From contig CAZKMA010000005.1 in the NCBI GenBank assembly GCA_964553615.1, forward strand, positions 43,363-107,362: a stretch of DNA of 64,000 nt. The letters run 5' to 3'. Shown here one piece after another: positions 50,352 through 59,460 of this stretch. Under the pieces are notes generated by a model. The model did not search any database and was not told where the DNA came from. It worked only from the letters and a program-made list of their open reading frames with translations. Each line of letters begins with the position of its first letter. Position 1 is the stretch's first letter. This DNA comes from DATKUC01 sp964553615 (GTDB taxonomy: Bacteria > Spirochaetota > Spirochaetia > DSM-27196 > DATKUC01). The position numbers were made by a program, and so were the translations under genes.

Positions 50352-50807
50352 TCAGCCGTCAACAGTGATGGCCCGGTCGAGTTTTCGCAGGAGCCGCAGG
50401 AGCTCCCGCTGCTCGTCTTCCGAAAGAGGGGAAAGGAGCACGGCGAGGTGCGTCTCCTGATCCGGCACCGCCTGATCGAAAATCTCCTGCCCTGAGTCGG
50501 TCAGTGCCAGAAAATTGGTGCGTCCATCGTGCCGCCGTTCTATCAGGCCACGTCGCTCGAGCCTGGAGAGAAGCTGTGAGATATTTCCCTTCGTTACCAG
50601 AAGCGCATTCGCGAGCTCTTGTTGAGATATCCCGCGGGAAGCACCCACGTGGGCCACCACGTCGAATTGCGCCGTGGTCAGATTGTGAGCTCGAAAATGC
50701 CGCTCAGAGCGGGTACTTATCTTCTGAAACACCCTTGCCAACCGTAGCCAGGCAAATACGGCATCGTGAATCCACCATGGCTTCCCTGCCCCGTTTCGCG
50801 AATCCAT
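50352..50807 (-). CDS. MarR-family regulator
   Basis: 151 residues. The winged helix spans about 50-115: TTAQFDVVAHVGASRGISQQ, LANALLVTKGNISQLLSRLE (recognition helix) and RRGLIERRHDGRTNFLAL (wing). The C-terminal LSEDEQRELLRLLRKLD is the dimer helix. It starts 25 bases before the dioxygenase gene, so both form one operon. The perfect palindrome at 50809-50834 sits just before its ATG. It probably releases DNA when quinones or electrophiles are sensed, as MhqR does; this is inferred. Confidence 0.9.
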   Translation of the reverse strand: MDSRNGAGKPWWIHDAVFAWLRLARVFQKISTRSERHFRAHNLTTAQFDVVAHVGASRGISQQELANALLVTKGNISQLLSRLERRGLIERRHDGRTNFLALTDSGQEIFDQAVPDQETHLAVLLSPLSEDEQRELLRLLRKLDRAITVDG

Positions 50808-50808
50808 A

Positions 50809-50834
50809 ATAATAGTTTAGTAATAAACTATTAT
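50809..50834. promoter_or_regulatory. MarR-type palindromic operator
   Basis: ATAATAGTTTA (50809-50819) and TAAACTATTAT (50824-50834) form a perfect 11-bp inverted repeat with GTAA between. It begins two bases before the MarR ATG, so binding would block transcription and translation start. It also lies 6 bp from the stop of the next gene, pointing the same way. Confidence 0.7.
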
Positions 50835-50839
50835 ATAGG

Positions 50840-51634
50840 TCAAGCGTTGGGGATGGGTTTTGAGTCACGACGGAAGGTCACGTACGCAACCGTGGCGACA
50901 ATCAGCACCGTCAGCACCAGCGCGACCTTCCCATCGCCTACGGCAAGACCGCCCAAAGTGGGCTTACCCATCCAGTCTGCAAACGAGGCGCCAAGAGGCC
51001 GCGTTATGACGTAGGCAAACCAGAAGGCAAAGACCTCAGGAAGGCCAAAAAAACGGCGCGCAACGAGCGGAAGCGCGAACAAAACAGCGAACAGCAGAAA
51101 CGAGGGGAAGTATCCCAGGCCCAGTGTCGCTGCAGTCATGTCTCCTGCTGCCGTGCCGAGCGCAAAGGTTGCCATGACCGTTGCCCAGTAGAAGAACTCC
51201 CGCCGGCGAGTCACGATACTGTGAATGGAGAGCGTCTTTTCGCTTCGAAACCAGAGCACAAAAACAATGGAAAGAGTAATAAAGAATGCGAATGTCGAAA
51301 CAACGTAGGGAATGCCGAGTACGACGTGAGCCACGTCGGCGGCCATGGTACCGAATACCGCGACCATGACGACGGCGAGCCAGTACACCCAGGGGATGTA
51401 GCGTCGCACCGAAAGTTGCAGGATCAGTGCGACGACGAGACCTGCGGTCCCCAGGATCACCGCAACATAGGGGTCTATGTGGAACACCAGATAGTCGGAG
51501 GTTGCCTCTCCCATTGCAGTCGAAAGAAGCTTGATAACCCAGAAATAAATTGTCACTTCGGGAACCTTTCGTGGCCCCGTGGCAATAGGGATCCCGGGAG
51601 CGTCATCCGCCGTACTCGTTGCAGCATAACTCAT
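50840..51634 (-). CDS. COG4705 family multi-pass membrane protein
   Basis: 264 residues from ATG 51634; ATG 51655 is an in-frame alternative. There are two similar halves, each about three to four membrane helices, with repeated cues TIYFWVIKLLSTAMGEATSD and FFYWATVMATFALGTAAGDM (Trp-x2-Lys/Val ... Gly-Glu/Ala-Ala-x-Asp), a sign of internal duplication. The FAYVITRPLGASFADWMG segment is typical of the family. Function is unknown; homologues are often next to two-component or metal-resistance genes. No partner is obvious here. Confidence 0.85.
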   Translation of the reverse strand: MSYAATSTADDAPGIPIATGPRKVPEVTIYFWVIKLLSTAMGEATSDYLVFHIDPYVAVILGTAGLVVALILQLSVRRYIPWVYWLAVVMVAVFGTMAADVAHVVLGIPYVVSTFAFFITLSIVFVLWFRSEKTLSIHSIVTRRREFFYWATVMATFALGTAAGDMTAATLGLGYFPSFLLFAVLFALPLVARRFFGLPEVFAFWFAYVITRPLGASFADWMGKPTLGGLAVGDGKVALVLTVLIVATVAYVTFRRDSKPIPNA

Positions 51635-51723
51635 ATCTTCGCCGTGATCGCACATTCCGGAAAAGGAGTCAATCAACGAAAAAGGTTACGGTGCGGGCGG
51701 AAAATCGTGCGGAGGTTCAAATA

Positions 51724-52812
51724 TCATTTGCGAAATACGCGAAAATGGTTTTTGTTGAACCCCAGATGAACGGTGCTGCCAATCGACCACTCAGCGGGAA
51801 TTGTTTCCTCATTTGAGAGTATAGCGGTGAGGAATGTATTTTCGAACTCTATGTTGTATTCTACGGTCCTGCCCAGGAAGAAACGGCCGGCAAGCTTGCC
51901 GGTGAAGGTTGAATTGCCCCGGGTCAGATGGACGGCCTCCGGCTTGATTGCCAGATACACTTCTTCGTCTTCATGCACCTCGTCAACACAATTCTCGCGG
52001 GGGATCTCAACGGATCGACCTTGAAAATTCGCTACAATCACCGCGTCGGTTATCTCTTCCACTACCGCCTCAACAAAGTTCGCGTTCCCGACAAAATCTG
52101 CAACAAAGAGACTATTCGGATTGGCATAGATTTCCTCGGGTGTCCCCACCTGTTCAATGAGTCCCCTATTCATTACCACAACCCGGTCCGATATGCTGAG
52201 CGCTTCCGCCTGATCGTGGGTAACATACAGAGCAGTGATTCCGAGCATCTGCTGAATGCGTTTGATCTCGGAACGCATCTGGTTTCGCAACTTCGCGTCC
52301 AGATCCGATAATGGTTCATCGAAAAGGATGATGGAAGGTTTCAGGACCAGTGCACGGGCAAGTGCAACGCGTTGCTGCTGTCCGCCGGAAAGCGTGCGGG
52401 GAAAACGTTTCTCCAGGCCGGCCATATTCACGAGCTGGAGGCTCATCTCCACGTCGTTTCTGATTACCTCTTTCGGAATATCGCGCAGCTGCAATCCGTA
52501 GGCAATGTTGTCAAAAACATTCAAATGCGGAAACAGCGCATAGCTCTGAAACACCAGAGGCATGTTTCTCTCCTGGGCGGGTACCCCGTTGAGGTTCACG
52601 CCTTCGAGAAGGACATTCCCTGAATCCGGGGTCTCGAATCCAGCAACGATACGCAAGGTAGTCGTCTTTCCACACCCTGATGGGCCAAGAATCGTAACGA
52701 ACTCCCCTTTCACGATAGAGAGGGATACGGCTCGGACAGCTGGAACACTCCCGCCGTTTCCATCGTCGAAGCACTTCGCAATATGCTCAAGCGTCAGATA
52801 TTCCGGTTTCAC
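51724..52812 (-). CDS. ABC transporter ATPase (PotA/FbpC type), second copy
   Basis: 362 residues from GTG 52812. Walker A is ILGPSGCGKTT, the signature LSGGQQQRVALARALV, and Walker B ILFDEPLSDLDA; the C-terminal TOBE-like domain is about 250-360. It begins nine bases after the response-regulator stop and has no permease or binding protein of its own, so it is a second ATPase in the same operon as the 55323-56408 copy. It could power the same permease or another CUT/PotA-type importer. Confidence 0.9.
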   Translation of the reverse strand: MKPEYLTLEHIAKCFDDGNGGSVPAVRAVSLSIVKGEFVTILGPSGCGKTTTLRIVAGFETPDSGNVLLEGVNLNGVPAQERNMPLVFQSYALFPHLNVFDNIAYGLQLRDIPKEVIRNDVEMSLQLVNMAGLEKRFPRTLSGGQQQRVALARALVLKPSIILFDEPLSDLDAKLRNQMRSEIKRIQQMLGITALYVTHDQAEALSISDRVVVMNRGLIEQVGTPEEIYANPNSLFVADFVGNANFVEAVVEEITDAVIVANFQGRSVEIPRENCVDEVHEDEEVYLAIKPEAVHLTRGNSTFTGKLAGRFFLGRTVEYNIEFENTFLTAILSNEETIPAEWSIGSTVHLGFNKNHFRVFRK

Positions 52813-52821
52813 ATTCCCAAC

Positions 52822-53505
52822 CTATGATCCGCCAATCCAATACCCAACCCCCCAACTCGTCAGCACGTATTTCGGTTCGGTCGGATCCGGTTCAAGCTTC
52901 TTCCGCAATCGTCTGATATTGACCTTGACCAGCTCTTTTCCGCCGTCCCAGTCATCCGATCTCCACACTTCACGAAGCAGGGACTCCCACGACAACACCC
53001 GGCCCCTGTTCCTCATGAGGCAAAGCAGGAGACTGAACTCCGTGGGCGTCAGAGCGATTTGCCGGCCTTCAACCGTGACTTCCCGTGTCGAGACATGGAT
53101 GGCGAGACCGCCATGCTCAATCTGTTCTGAAGTGTCTTCGAGGTGCGTTCGGCCAAGAACCCGCCGTATCCTCAAGGTCAGTTCTTTGTTGTTGAACGGC
53201 TTCGTGAGATAGTCGTCTGCGCCCAGCTCGAGTCCGCGGATGACGTCCTCCTGTTCCTTGCGCGCAGTAAGGACTATGACCGGCACCGTCGTAAGTCTTC
53301 GAATAGCCGTGCACAAATCGAACCCGTCCATTCCGGGCAGCATTATGTCAAGCAGTACCAGATCAGGCTTCTGCGCCTCGATAACAGCAAGCGCCGTGTC
53401 GCCGCGCAGTGAAGAGGCAACCTCGTAACCTTCAGTCTCGAGCAGATACTCCAGGATGCCGACAAGCTTCGGTTCATCTTCAACAATTACAATCTTCGGT
53501 TTCAC
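52822..53505 (-). CDS. OmpR-family response regulator
   Basis: 227 residues from GTG 53505, which overlaps the kinase TGA (GTGA) and has GGAAGGGA upstream; a longer frame from 53523 lies in the kinase gene. Receiver domain: acidic pocket near 9-10, phosphoacceptor Asp53 in LVLLDIMLPGMDGF and Lys in YLTKPF. The C-terminal winged helix has EVTVEGRQIALTPTEFSLL and VKVNIRRLRKKLEPD. OmpR-type proteins bind tandem direct repeats about 10-11 bp apart; such repeats lie upstream of the importer genes (59417-59460). Confidence 0.94.
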   Translation of the reverse strand: MKPKIVIVEDEPKLVGILEYLLETEGYEVASSLRGDTALAVIEAQKPDLVLLDIMLPGMDGFDLCTAIRRLTTVPVIVLTARKEQEDVIRGLELGADDYLTKPFNNKELTLRIRRVLGRTHLEDTSEQIEHGGLAIHVSTREVTVEGRQIALTPTEFSLLLCLMRNRGRVLSWESLLREVWRSDDWDGGKELVKVNIRRLRKKLEPDPTEPKYVLTSWGVGYWIGGS

Positions 53506-54719
53506 GATGGTCCCTTCCGGCAAATCGGAAGCGTGAAAGAAAATATGGAACCCATTCCCGGAACAGAACCCACATAGACTTTGCCGTTGTGCTTTTCCAC
53601 AACATTCCTGACAATTGCCAGACCAAGACCCGCTCCGTCAAGACTTCCAGTCGTCTCCTGATTCTCCTGATAGTACTTCTGAAATACATCTGTCTTACGC
53701 ACGTTCAGGATACCGCCTCCATCATCGCTTACACTTACGACTACCCACTCTTCATTCTCTCTGACTGACAGGACGATGCTCCCGACCCCATCAGTGTACT
53801 TGATCGCATTGTGGATAAGGTTCACGAGCACCTGGTGGATCCACTTGGGATCGGCGAGAACCGACGAAAGCATGTGCGGATAGACATAGCGGAGATTCCG
53901 GGATCGCTGTTCGGCAAACGGTGTCATGATCTGGACACACTTCTTGACCAGTGGCCGAACGTCCAGTTCCTGCAGGTCGAGCGTGAGCCAGGCGGACTCC
54001 ACCTTGATGCGCGCAAGCAAGTCGTCGGCAAGATGGATCAGACGGTCGGTACTCTCGGCTATGGTATTGACGAATCGACGCTGGGTTTCGTTGATCGCAC
54101 CCGGCCGCTCCTCCAGCAGGATCTGCGAAGAGGATTGAATCATTGTCAGAGGCGTTCTGAACTCGTGCGACATGGTCGCAAGGGTGTCGTTTTTTGCGTC
54201 GAGTCGTCGTGCAAGTTCATCCCGCTCATGCTCCACACTGCTCTGGGACAGTTGCAGTGCGTGCCGTGCAAGCAGGAATGCGCCAAGGACTATTGCAGGA
54301 TAGATGAACAGTTGCGAAATGAGAGTGCCTGCTGTATCGGACACGTCACGTTGAAGGACCTGGACGAGGATCCCCGCGAAATACGAGGAGGCTCCCACAA
54401 TGAAGACAATCGCAAACCGTCCACCTTTCATGTGGCGGCAGGCGCGCAGCAGGATCAGAACATCGAAGAGGAGAAGCAGGCTTACTCGAAACGCGTAGTA
54501 CATCCAGGATATGAAGAGGAGCTCCAGGGCAGCAGACACAAGCTCCGCCTTCCAGGTGAGATGTTTGCGAAAAAACCGAATCAGTTCGATTGTTGCTGAG
54601 TAGGAGGCCAGCAGCACAAGAAGAATCAGGACCTGGGGTTCAAGTGTAGTCTGAACGAGAGCGTGCACCAGAGCGGTCAGGAGCAACAACCCGCGAAGAT
54701 ATCTCTCTACTCTCTCCAT
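53502..54719 (-). CDS. Membrane sensor histidine kinase
   Basis: 405 residues. The N-terminal 150 residues form about five or six membrane helices with short loops and no large outside sensor domain, so it may sense through the membrane or via the secreted protein encoded upstream. The catalytic part has the H box TMSHEFRTPLTMIQSSSQ (His near 186), N box QVLVNLIHNAIKYTDG, and the G boxes SDDGGGI and GAGLGLAIVR. It phosphorylates the overlapping OmpR-type regulator. Confidence 0.93.
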   Translation of the reverse strand: MERVERYLRGLLLLTALVHALVQTTLEPQVLILLVLLASYSATIELIRFFRKHLTWKAELVSAALELLFISWMYYAFRVSLLLLFDVLILLRACRHMKGGRFAIVFIVGASSYFAGILVQVLQRDVSDTAGTLISQLFIYPAIVLGAFLLARHALQLSQSSVEHERDELARRLDAKNDTLATMSHEFRTPLTMIQSSSQILLEERPGAINETQRRFVNTIAESTDRLIHLADDLLARIKVESAWLTLDLQELDVRPLVKKCVQIMTPFAEQRSRNLRYVYPHMLSSVLADPKWIHQVLVNLIHNAIKYTDGVGSIVLSVRENEEWVVVSVSDDGGGILNVRKTDVFQKYYQENQETTGSLDGAGLGLAIVRNVVEKHNGKVYVGSVPGMGSIFSFTLPICRKGPS

Positions 54720-54799
54720 AGCATCGTTCTTGAGTCCGGAATTGTGTAAGATTTCCTCTACTGTACATCAATAATGTCCAAGGGTAAAGCTTGCGCAGA

Positions 54800-55318
54800 C
54801 TACCTCGCCGTGCGCAATCTCGCAAGCGTATCCTCCAGGTATGTCTCCAAAGCTGTACTCGTCAGAAACTCAGGTGCGGTATCCGGAATTGCGTAGTAGT
54901 AAACCTCCACGGAAGGTCTCGTTGTTTGTCCGGCCTTGCGGCCCTCATAGAAGACAAAGCGGCGCTGTGCTTTGTCGCTGAATGAACCGCGGGTCTCCAC
55001 TATGGTATTCACGACGTTGAGCACTTTGTCGGATATCACCGTCTCCTCATCGCCGGAGAGCACATCCCGCGCAATTACGCTGAATGACTTCAGGTCTTCA
55101 CTCGCTGGACCGGTTTTTACAATGCGGACATAAACCGTCGAGGCGTCTTCGTTTTTCCCCTTCAGAATTGCCCAGAGAATCGTTATTCCGTTATCCTGAA
55201 ATACCGAGTCCGCCCCGTGATACTCGACGGGCTGCCCGAACAGGGAACCACCGGCTCCAAAGACAAAGATAAAAAGCACACCCCAGAACAAACCCGCCAA
55301 TCCAATCCGTCTCAGCAT
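54800..55318 (-). CDS. Secreted protein of unknown function in the importer operon
   Basis: 172 residues. An N-terminal signal peptide (LAGLFWGVLFIFVFGAGGSLFG) is followed by a beta-rich domain (TVYVRIVKTGPA, FSVIARDVLSG, QRRFVFYEGRKAG, VEVYYYAIPDTAP). No family is recognised. It starts four bases after the ATPase stop with AAGGAATGAG as ribosome site, and the sensor kinase follows. It could be a ligand-sensing partner of the kinase or an accessory binding protein. Confidence 0.7.
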   Translation of the reverse strand: MLRRIGLAGLFWGVLFIFVFGAGGSLFGQPVEYHGADSVFQDNGITILWAILKGKNEDASTVYVRIVKTGPASEDLKSFSVIARDVLSGDEETVISDKVLNVVNTIVETRGSFSDKAQRRFVFYEGRKAGQTTRPSVEVYYYAIPDTAPEFLTSTALETYLEDTLARLRTAR

Positions 55319-55322
55319 AATC

Positions 55323-56408
55323 TCATTCCTTCAGCACTTTCATGCCGCTTCTATCGAGTTCCACTCCCACTTTTCCCTTGACCGCGAAATCCCGGTATCG
55401 CTTTGGATCGTAGGAGGCCACGTTGAGCTTCACTCCATCAATATCAACGACGTACTCTACTCGTTCTCCGAGAAAGGTACGCTCGACAATGGTTCCGGGA
55501 AGATGCCCGGCAGAGACATCGGTATGAAGCCCTATGAACTCCGGCCGCAGCATTACGTTGAGCTTGTCTCCGGACTTGATGTCGCGATATACTTCGTCCA
55601 CGTTGTACGGCCTGCCCAGAACCTGTACGACCGCGCCGTCTGACGACACTTTGACGGCCTCGGCAGGCAGAGTGTTGATCCGGCCAACGAACCGTGCAAC
55701 GAACTCGGTTCGAGGATGGTAGTACAGTTCATCAGCGGTGCCAATCTGCACGATCTCCCCACGATTCATAATGACAATACGATCTGAGATTGCCATTGCC
55801 TCTTCTTGATCGTGCGTCACGTAGATGGCAGAAATCTGGAGGGCCTTCTGAAGCCTTCGGATCTCACTGCGCGTGGAAAGGCGCAGTTTCGCGTCCAGAT
55901 TGGACAGAGGTTCGTCGAGCAACAGCACCTTCGGCTTAATGACGATGGCGCGGGCGAGCGCAACGCGTTGCTGTTCTCCACCGGATAGCTGGTGGGGGAA
56001 CTGGTGTTCATACCCTTCCAGGCCCAGCAGGGTAAGAACCTCCACGACAGATTCTTCGATCTCGCTCCGTCCGATGTCCCGTATCTTCAGGCCGTAGGCA
56101 ATATTCTCGAATACAGAGAGGTGGGGAAACAGCGCGTAGCTTTGAAAGACAAAGCCAATTCCTCTCTGGTTGGCCATAAGCCGGGTAACATCCTCGTCTC
56201 CAATGTATACCCGACCGGAATCTGCAGTTTCGAAACCAGCCACAATCCGGAGGGTAGTGGTCTTCCCGCATCCGGAAGGTCCAAGAAATGTCAACAATTC
56301 TCCGGCCTCTATGTTCAGGTTCACATCGGAGACCGCGGACACCCTGCCCTTCACCTGATGCATGAATGTCTTATTGATGTTTTCGAGCCGTAGGCTTACA
56401 GATTGCAT
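55323..56408 (-). CDS. ABC transporter ATPase (PotA/FbpC type)
   Basis: 361 residues with AGGAG before the ATG. Walker A LGPSGCGKTTT (about 42-52), signature LSGGEQQRVALARAIV, Walker B LLLDEPLSNLD, then a C-terminal TOBE regulatory domain (about 235-360, with VMLRPEFIGLHT and GTIVERTFLGERVEYVV). It powers the permease encoded just upstream. It is a paralogue of the 51724-52812 ATPase. Confidence 0.93.
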   Translation of the reverse strand: MQSVSLRLENINKTFMHQVKGRVSAVSDVNLNIEAGELLTFLGPSGCGKTTTLRIVAGFETADSGRVYIGDEDVTRLMANQRGIGFVFQSYALFPHLSVFENIAYGLKIRDIGRSEIEESVVEVLTLLGLEGYEHQFPHQLSGGEQQRVALARAIVIKPKVLLLDEPLSNLDAKLRLSTRSEIRRLQKALQISAIYVTHDQEEAMAISDRIVIMNRGEIVQIGTADELYYHPRTEFVARFVGRINTLPAEAVKVSSDGAVVQVLGRPYNVDEVYRDIKSGDKLNVMLRPEFIGLHTDVSAGHLPGTIVERTFLGERVEYVVDIDGVKLNVASYDPKRYRDFAVKGKVGVELDRSGMKVLKE

Positions 56409-56420
56409 GCGGGACTCCTC

Positions 56421-58142
56421 TCACGCTCCCAGAAATGAAGAAATCTCACTGCTTCCCGGCTGTTTGAACAGCCGCAGGAACAGACTTATTCCGATAGTTA
56501 CGATGTACACGACAACTACTACGAACACTGAAAACGCCGCAGAGACACCCAGCTGAAGTTCGGTCATGTTCTCGAGAATGCGGACAGTAATCAACGTCCA
56601 GTCCACAGAAATAAGGAAGATTGTGGCGCTGATGGCTGTCATGGATCGAATAAAGACAATACCCAGGCTCGAGAAGAGCGCAGGGAGGATGAGGGGAATA
56701 GTGATGCGACGAAACGTCCGACTGGAGCTTGCCCCGAGGCTGCTGGAGGCCTCTTCAATGCTCGGGTCAATCTGATGGAGAATTGCGACGGTCGACCTCG
56801 TCCCATAGGCGCCGTACCGGGATACGTTACAGAGGATGATAATGATTGCAGTTCCCGTGAGCGCGAGGGGAGGATTGTTGAAGGCAATGAGGAACGCGAT
56901 ACCCACAATGGTTCCCGGCAGCGAATAGTTGATCATGGAGATGAACTCCATGGATTTGCGGGACGTAAACTTCTTCGTCGTTATCAGATATCCAAGAACC
57001 ACACCATACAGTCCGCCAAGGACCATTGAAACACCCGATATGAGCAGAGTGTCGGTAATTGCCTTCATTCCTTCGGTAAAGATGACCACATAATGGCTGA
57101 ACGTGAAGGTCTCATTGGCCCCGAATGCCTGAACAAAGGATGCATATACGAGCAGGATGTAGAAGTACAGTATGAACAGCGACATCAGAACGCAGATGGT
57201 AAGGAGAATCCATTTCGTGACACGACCCACGCTCTTGAATTTCGATTGGGAACCGGACTTCCCGGTAATGGTCACGTAGTGCTTTCTGCCGACCCAGTAC
57301 CGCTGGAGGATGAACACAATGAAGGATGGGATCAGAAGAATGAACGATAGCGCGGCGCCGCTCTTCAGATCCTGCATGCCGGTGATCTGGAGAAATGCCT
57401 CCGTCGGCAGGACCGGGAACGTGTTTCCTGCAAGAATGAGCGGCGTGGCGAAGTCTGCAAGCGAGGCAGCGAAAAGCAGGAGAAATGCATTGGCTAACCC
57501 GGGCGCCGAAAGAGGGACCGTGACGCGCCGAAAGACTTCAGCACGAGAACTTCCCAGGCTGAAAGCCATGTCTTCCACATTCGGATCAATGCCGGCAAGG
57601 ATCCCCTTGAGTGTCAGATATGCTATCGGGAAATAGGTAATGGTTTCCGCGAAGAGCGTGCTGCCCAGACCGTAGACGTTGAAATGCTTGAGACCGAGCA
57701 GATCGTGTGTTATCAGGCCGCTTGGGCCGAAAGAGAAGATCACCGTAATGGCCATGGTGAACGGCGGGGATATTAGCGGCAGGATCATTGCCGTATCCAA
57801 CAGCCTCGACCACCGGCGCGAAAGATTGGCGCGAACCGCGGTAAAGGCGAACAGAAAGCCGAGTGCGGTACCGAACAGCCCGACAAGTGTTCCGAGAAGG
57901 ACGCTGTCCCATGCCGCACGTATCTCGTACCTGTTACCGAGTGTCTTGCCGATTTCGGCAAAACTGATGCGCCCGCCATCGATAAAACTCGCTGCGAGAA
58001 TCCGGACCAGCGGCAGCAGCACGAAAAGAGCAAGAAAGACCCAGATTACAATAACGCTCAATGTCGTGGCCGGATCCCTGAACAGGAATCGGAGTCCTTT
58101 ACCTCGCGATGAATTGACCGAATGAGCAGGCGCTGTTGTCAT
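56421..58142 (-). CDS. ABC transporter permease, fused two-domain type (FbpB/ThiP-like)
   Basis: 573 residues with about 12 membrane helices in two halves. Each half ends with an EAA loop: EDMAFSLGSSRAEVFRRVTV (about 190-210) and EEASSSLGASSSRTFRRITI (about 465-485). The single-chain layout is that of importers for Fe(III), thiamine or 2-aminoethylphosphonate and for sugar phosphates. AAGGTCAGC precedes the ATG. It works with the binding protein encoded 16 bases upstream. Confidence 0.92.
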   Translation of the reverse strand: MTTAPAHSVNSSRGKGLRFLFRDPATTLSVIVIWVFLALFVLLPLVRILAASFIDGGRISFAEIGKTLGNRYEIRAAWDSVLLGTLVGLFGTALGFLFAFTAVRANLSRRWSRLLDTAMILPLISPPFTMAITVIFSFGPSGLITHDLLGLKHFNVYGLGSTLFAETITYFPIAYLTLKGILAGIDPNVEDMAFSLGSSRAEVFRRVTVPLSAPGLANAFLLLFAASLADFATPLILAGNTFPVLPTEAFLQITGMQDLKSGAALSFILLIPSFIVFILQRYWVGRKHYVTITGKSGSQSKFKSVGRVTKWILLTICVLMSLFILYFYILLVYASFVQAFGANETFTFSHYVVIFTEGMKAITDTLLISGVSMVLGGLYGVVLGYLITTKKFTSRKSMEFISMINYSLPGTIVGIAFLIAFNNPPLALTGTAIIIILCNVSRYGAYGTRSTVAILHQIDPSIEEASSSLGASSSRTFRRITIPLILPALFSSLGIVFIRSMTAISATIFLISVDWTLITVRILENMTELQLGVSAAFSVFVVVVVYIVTIGISLFLRLFKQPGSSEISSFLGA

Positions 58143-58157
58143 GTCGCTGACCTTTTC

Positions 58158-59228
58158 CTATTGCAGAACTTCTTTTACCCACATATCAACGATGCGGGCT
58201 CTGTTGTCGCCTGACCACACCGGATCGATCTGGAATATTTTCGCACCCTTGAGCGCGTCGGCAAGGGTCTTCTGCGTTTCCACACCGGGATAGGCCGGAA
58301 CGAAATTGATCTTGTATTTCGCATACAGGTTCTGCATGTCGGCGGATGTGGCCCAGTCAATCAGTTTTTTTGCGAGCCCCGGATGTTTCGCGCCCTTGAT
58401 GAGTGCGATCGCCTCGGCTGACTGACCTATGCCTTCCTTTGGAAATGAGATTGCAACGTCATACCCTTTTTGCAGGGTGTTCAGAGCATCCACTACAAAG
58501 AAGATCCCCATTCCTGCCTGCCCAAGACCGACCGGAATAGTCCCGCCACCGCCACTCTTGGTGTACACCTGCACATTCGGCCGCAGCTTCTTCATGTAGT
58601 CAAAGGCCTTCGTCTCGTTTCGATCGAAGACAGTCAGAATTGAGAATATCCGGGTGACTGCCGTTCCCGATGTGCGCGCATCGGCCATCTGAATCATGCC
58701 CTTGTACGCCGGATTCAAGAGATCCTGCCAGGAAGTGGGAGCGGACAGATTGTTCTCTTGCAGGAATTTCTTGTTGCTCATGAAGCAGAGCGGATCGTCC
58801 GCGATGGCTGTCCAGTAGCCCTGCGGGTCCTTGTACTTGCTGTCGAGAACTGAATAGGCAGGTGGCTTGTACGGTTCGAAGACCCCTTCTTTGAGACCGG
58901 CACCAAAAGTCTCTACCGGCCCGCCGAAGAGCACGTCGACCTTCGGGTTGGACTTTTCCGCAATTACTCGCGACAGCGCTTCGCCAGAAGAAAAGCGGAC
59001 GAAGTTGACGTGGATGCCTGTTGCCTTCTCGAACTCCTGAAACATGGGCCGCGCCCAGTTTTCGGGCCAGATCGAATAAGCGTTCAAGGTTTTCCCTTCA
59101 CTGCTTGTCTGGTCGCCGCTCGCCTGAGCGCCGCTCGCCGGTTGCTCGGTCGTTCCTGAAGCCCACAGACTTCCGAGACTCGCCACAAGAAAGAGAACCG
59201 TAACAGCGATTACTTTCACTGTTTTCAT
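58158..59228 (-). CDS. ABC transporter substrate-binding protein (Fe/phosphonate/phosphosugar type)
   Basis: 356 residues from ATG 59228, which has GGAGG eight bases upstream; the longer frame to 59705 is not coding there. The signal peptide ends ASLGSLWASGTTEQ. The body has the SBP_bac_11/AfuA layout: LNAYSIWPENWARPMFQEFE, VDVLFGGPVETFGAGLKEGV, GYWTAIADDPLCFMSNKKFL, SGGGGTIPVGLGQAGMGIFF. Only scattered tyrosines are near the cleft, so a phosphate-containing or anionic ligand is as likely as ferric iron. It is first in an operon with a two-component system. Confidence 0.9.
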   Translation of the reverse strand: MKTVKVIAVTVLFLVASLGSLWASGTTEQPASGAQASGDQTSSEGKTLNAYSIWPENWARPMFQEFEKATGIHVNFVRFSSGEALSRVIAEKSNPKVDVLFGGPVETFGAGLKEGVFEPYKPPAYSVLDSKYKDPQGYWTAIADDPLCFMSNKKFLQENNLSAPTSWQDLLNPAYKGMIQMADARTSGTAVTRIFSILTVFDRNETKAFDYMKKLRPNVQVYTKSGGGGTIPVGLGQAGMGIFFVVDALNTLQKGYDVAISFPKEGIGQSAEAIALIKGAKHPGLAKKLIDWATSADMQNLYAKYKINFVPAYPGVETQKTLADALKGAKIFQIDPVWSGDNRARIVDMWVKEVLQ

Positions 59229-59412
59229 GAAGCGCACCTCCATTGAGTTTTGAATTTCAGCTCCCGGCACAATGGTGTACGGGAACCTCAGACTCGATAC
59301 GCATCTCGTTTTAAGAAAGCGTACACCCGCCGGACGGAGCTCACCAGAGACAATTCGGTTACAGAGGGGGCTACCGCAAGCACAGCGAGCGTCATGAGCA
59401 CAATAACCACGT

Positions 59413-59426
59413 GGTTCCGCGGAACC
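59413..59426. repeat. 14-bp perfect palindrome
   Basis: GGTTCCGCGGAACC reads the same on both strands. It overlaps the last unit of the 11-bp repeat array, so it may extend the same binding site. Confidence 0.5.
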
Positions 59427-59460
59427 TGCGCGTAATCGGCGCGTAACCCGCGCGTAACCG
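59417..59460 (-). promoter_or_regulatory. Array of four 11-bp direct repeats (OmpR-type site)
   Basis: On the minus strand, units of exactly 11 bp follow each other: CGGTTACGCGC, GGGTTACGCGC, CGATTACGCGC and AGGTTCCGCGG. One helical turn per unit is the spacing bound by OmpR/PhoB-type regulators, and such a regulator is encoded in the operon that starts 190 bases downstream. A weak fifth unit may be at 59461-59471. Confidence 0.6.
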
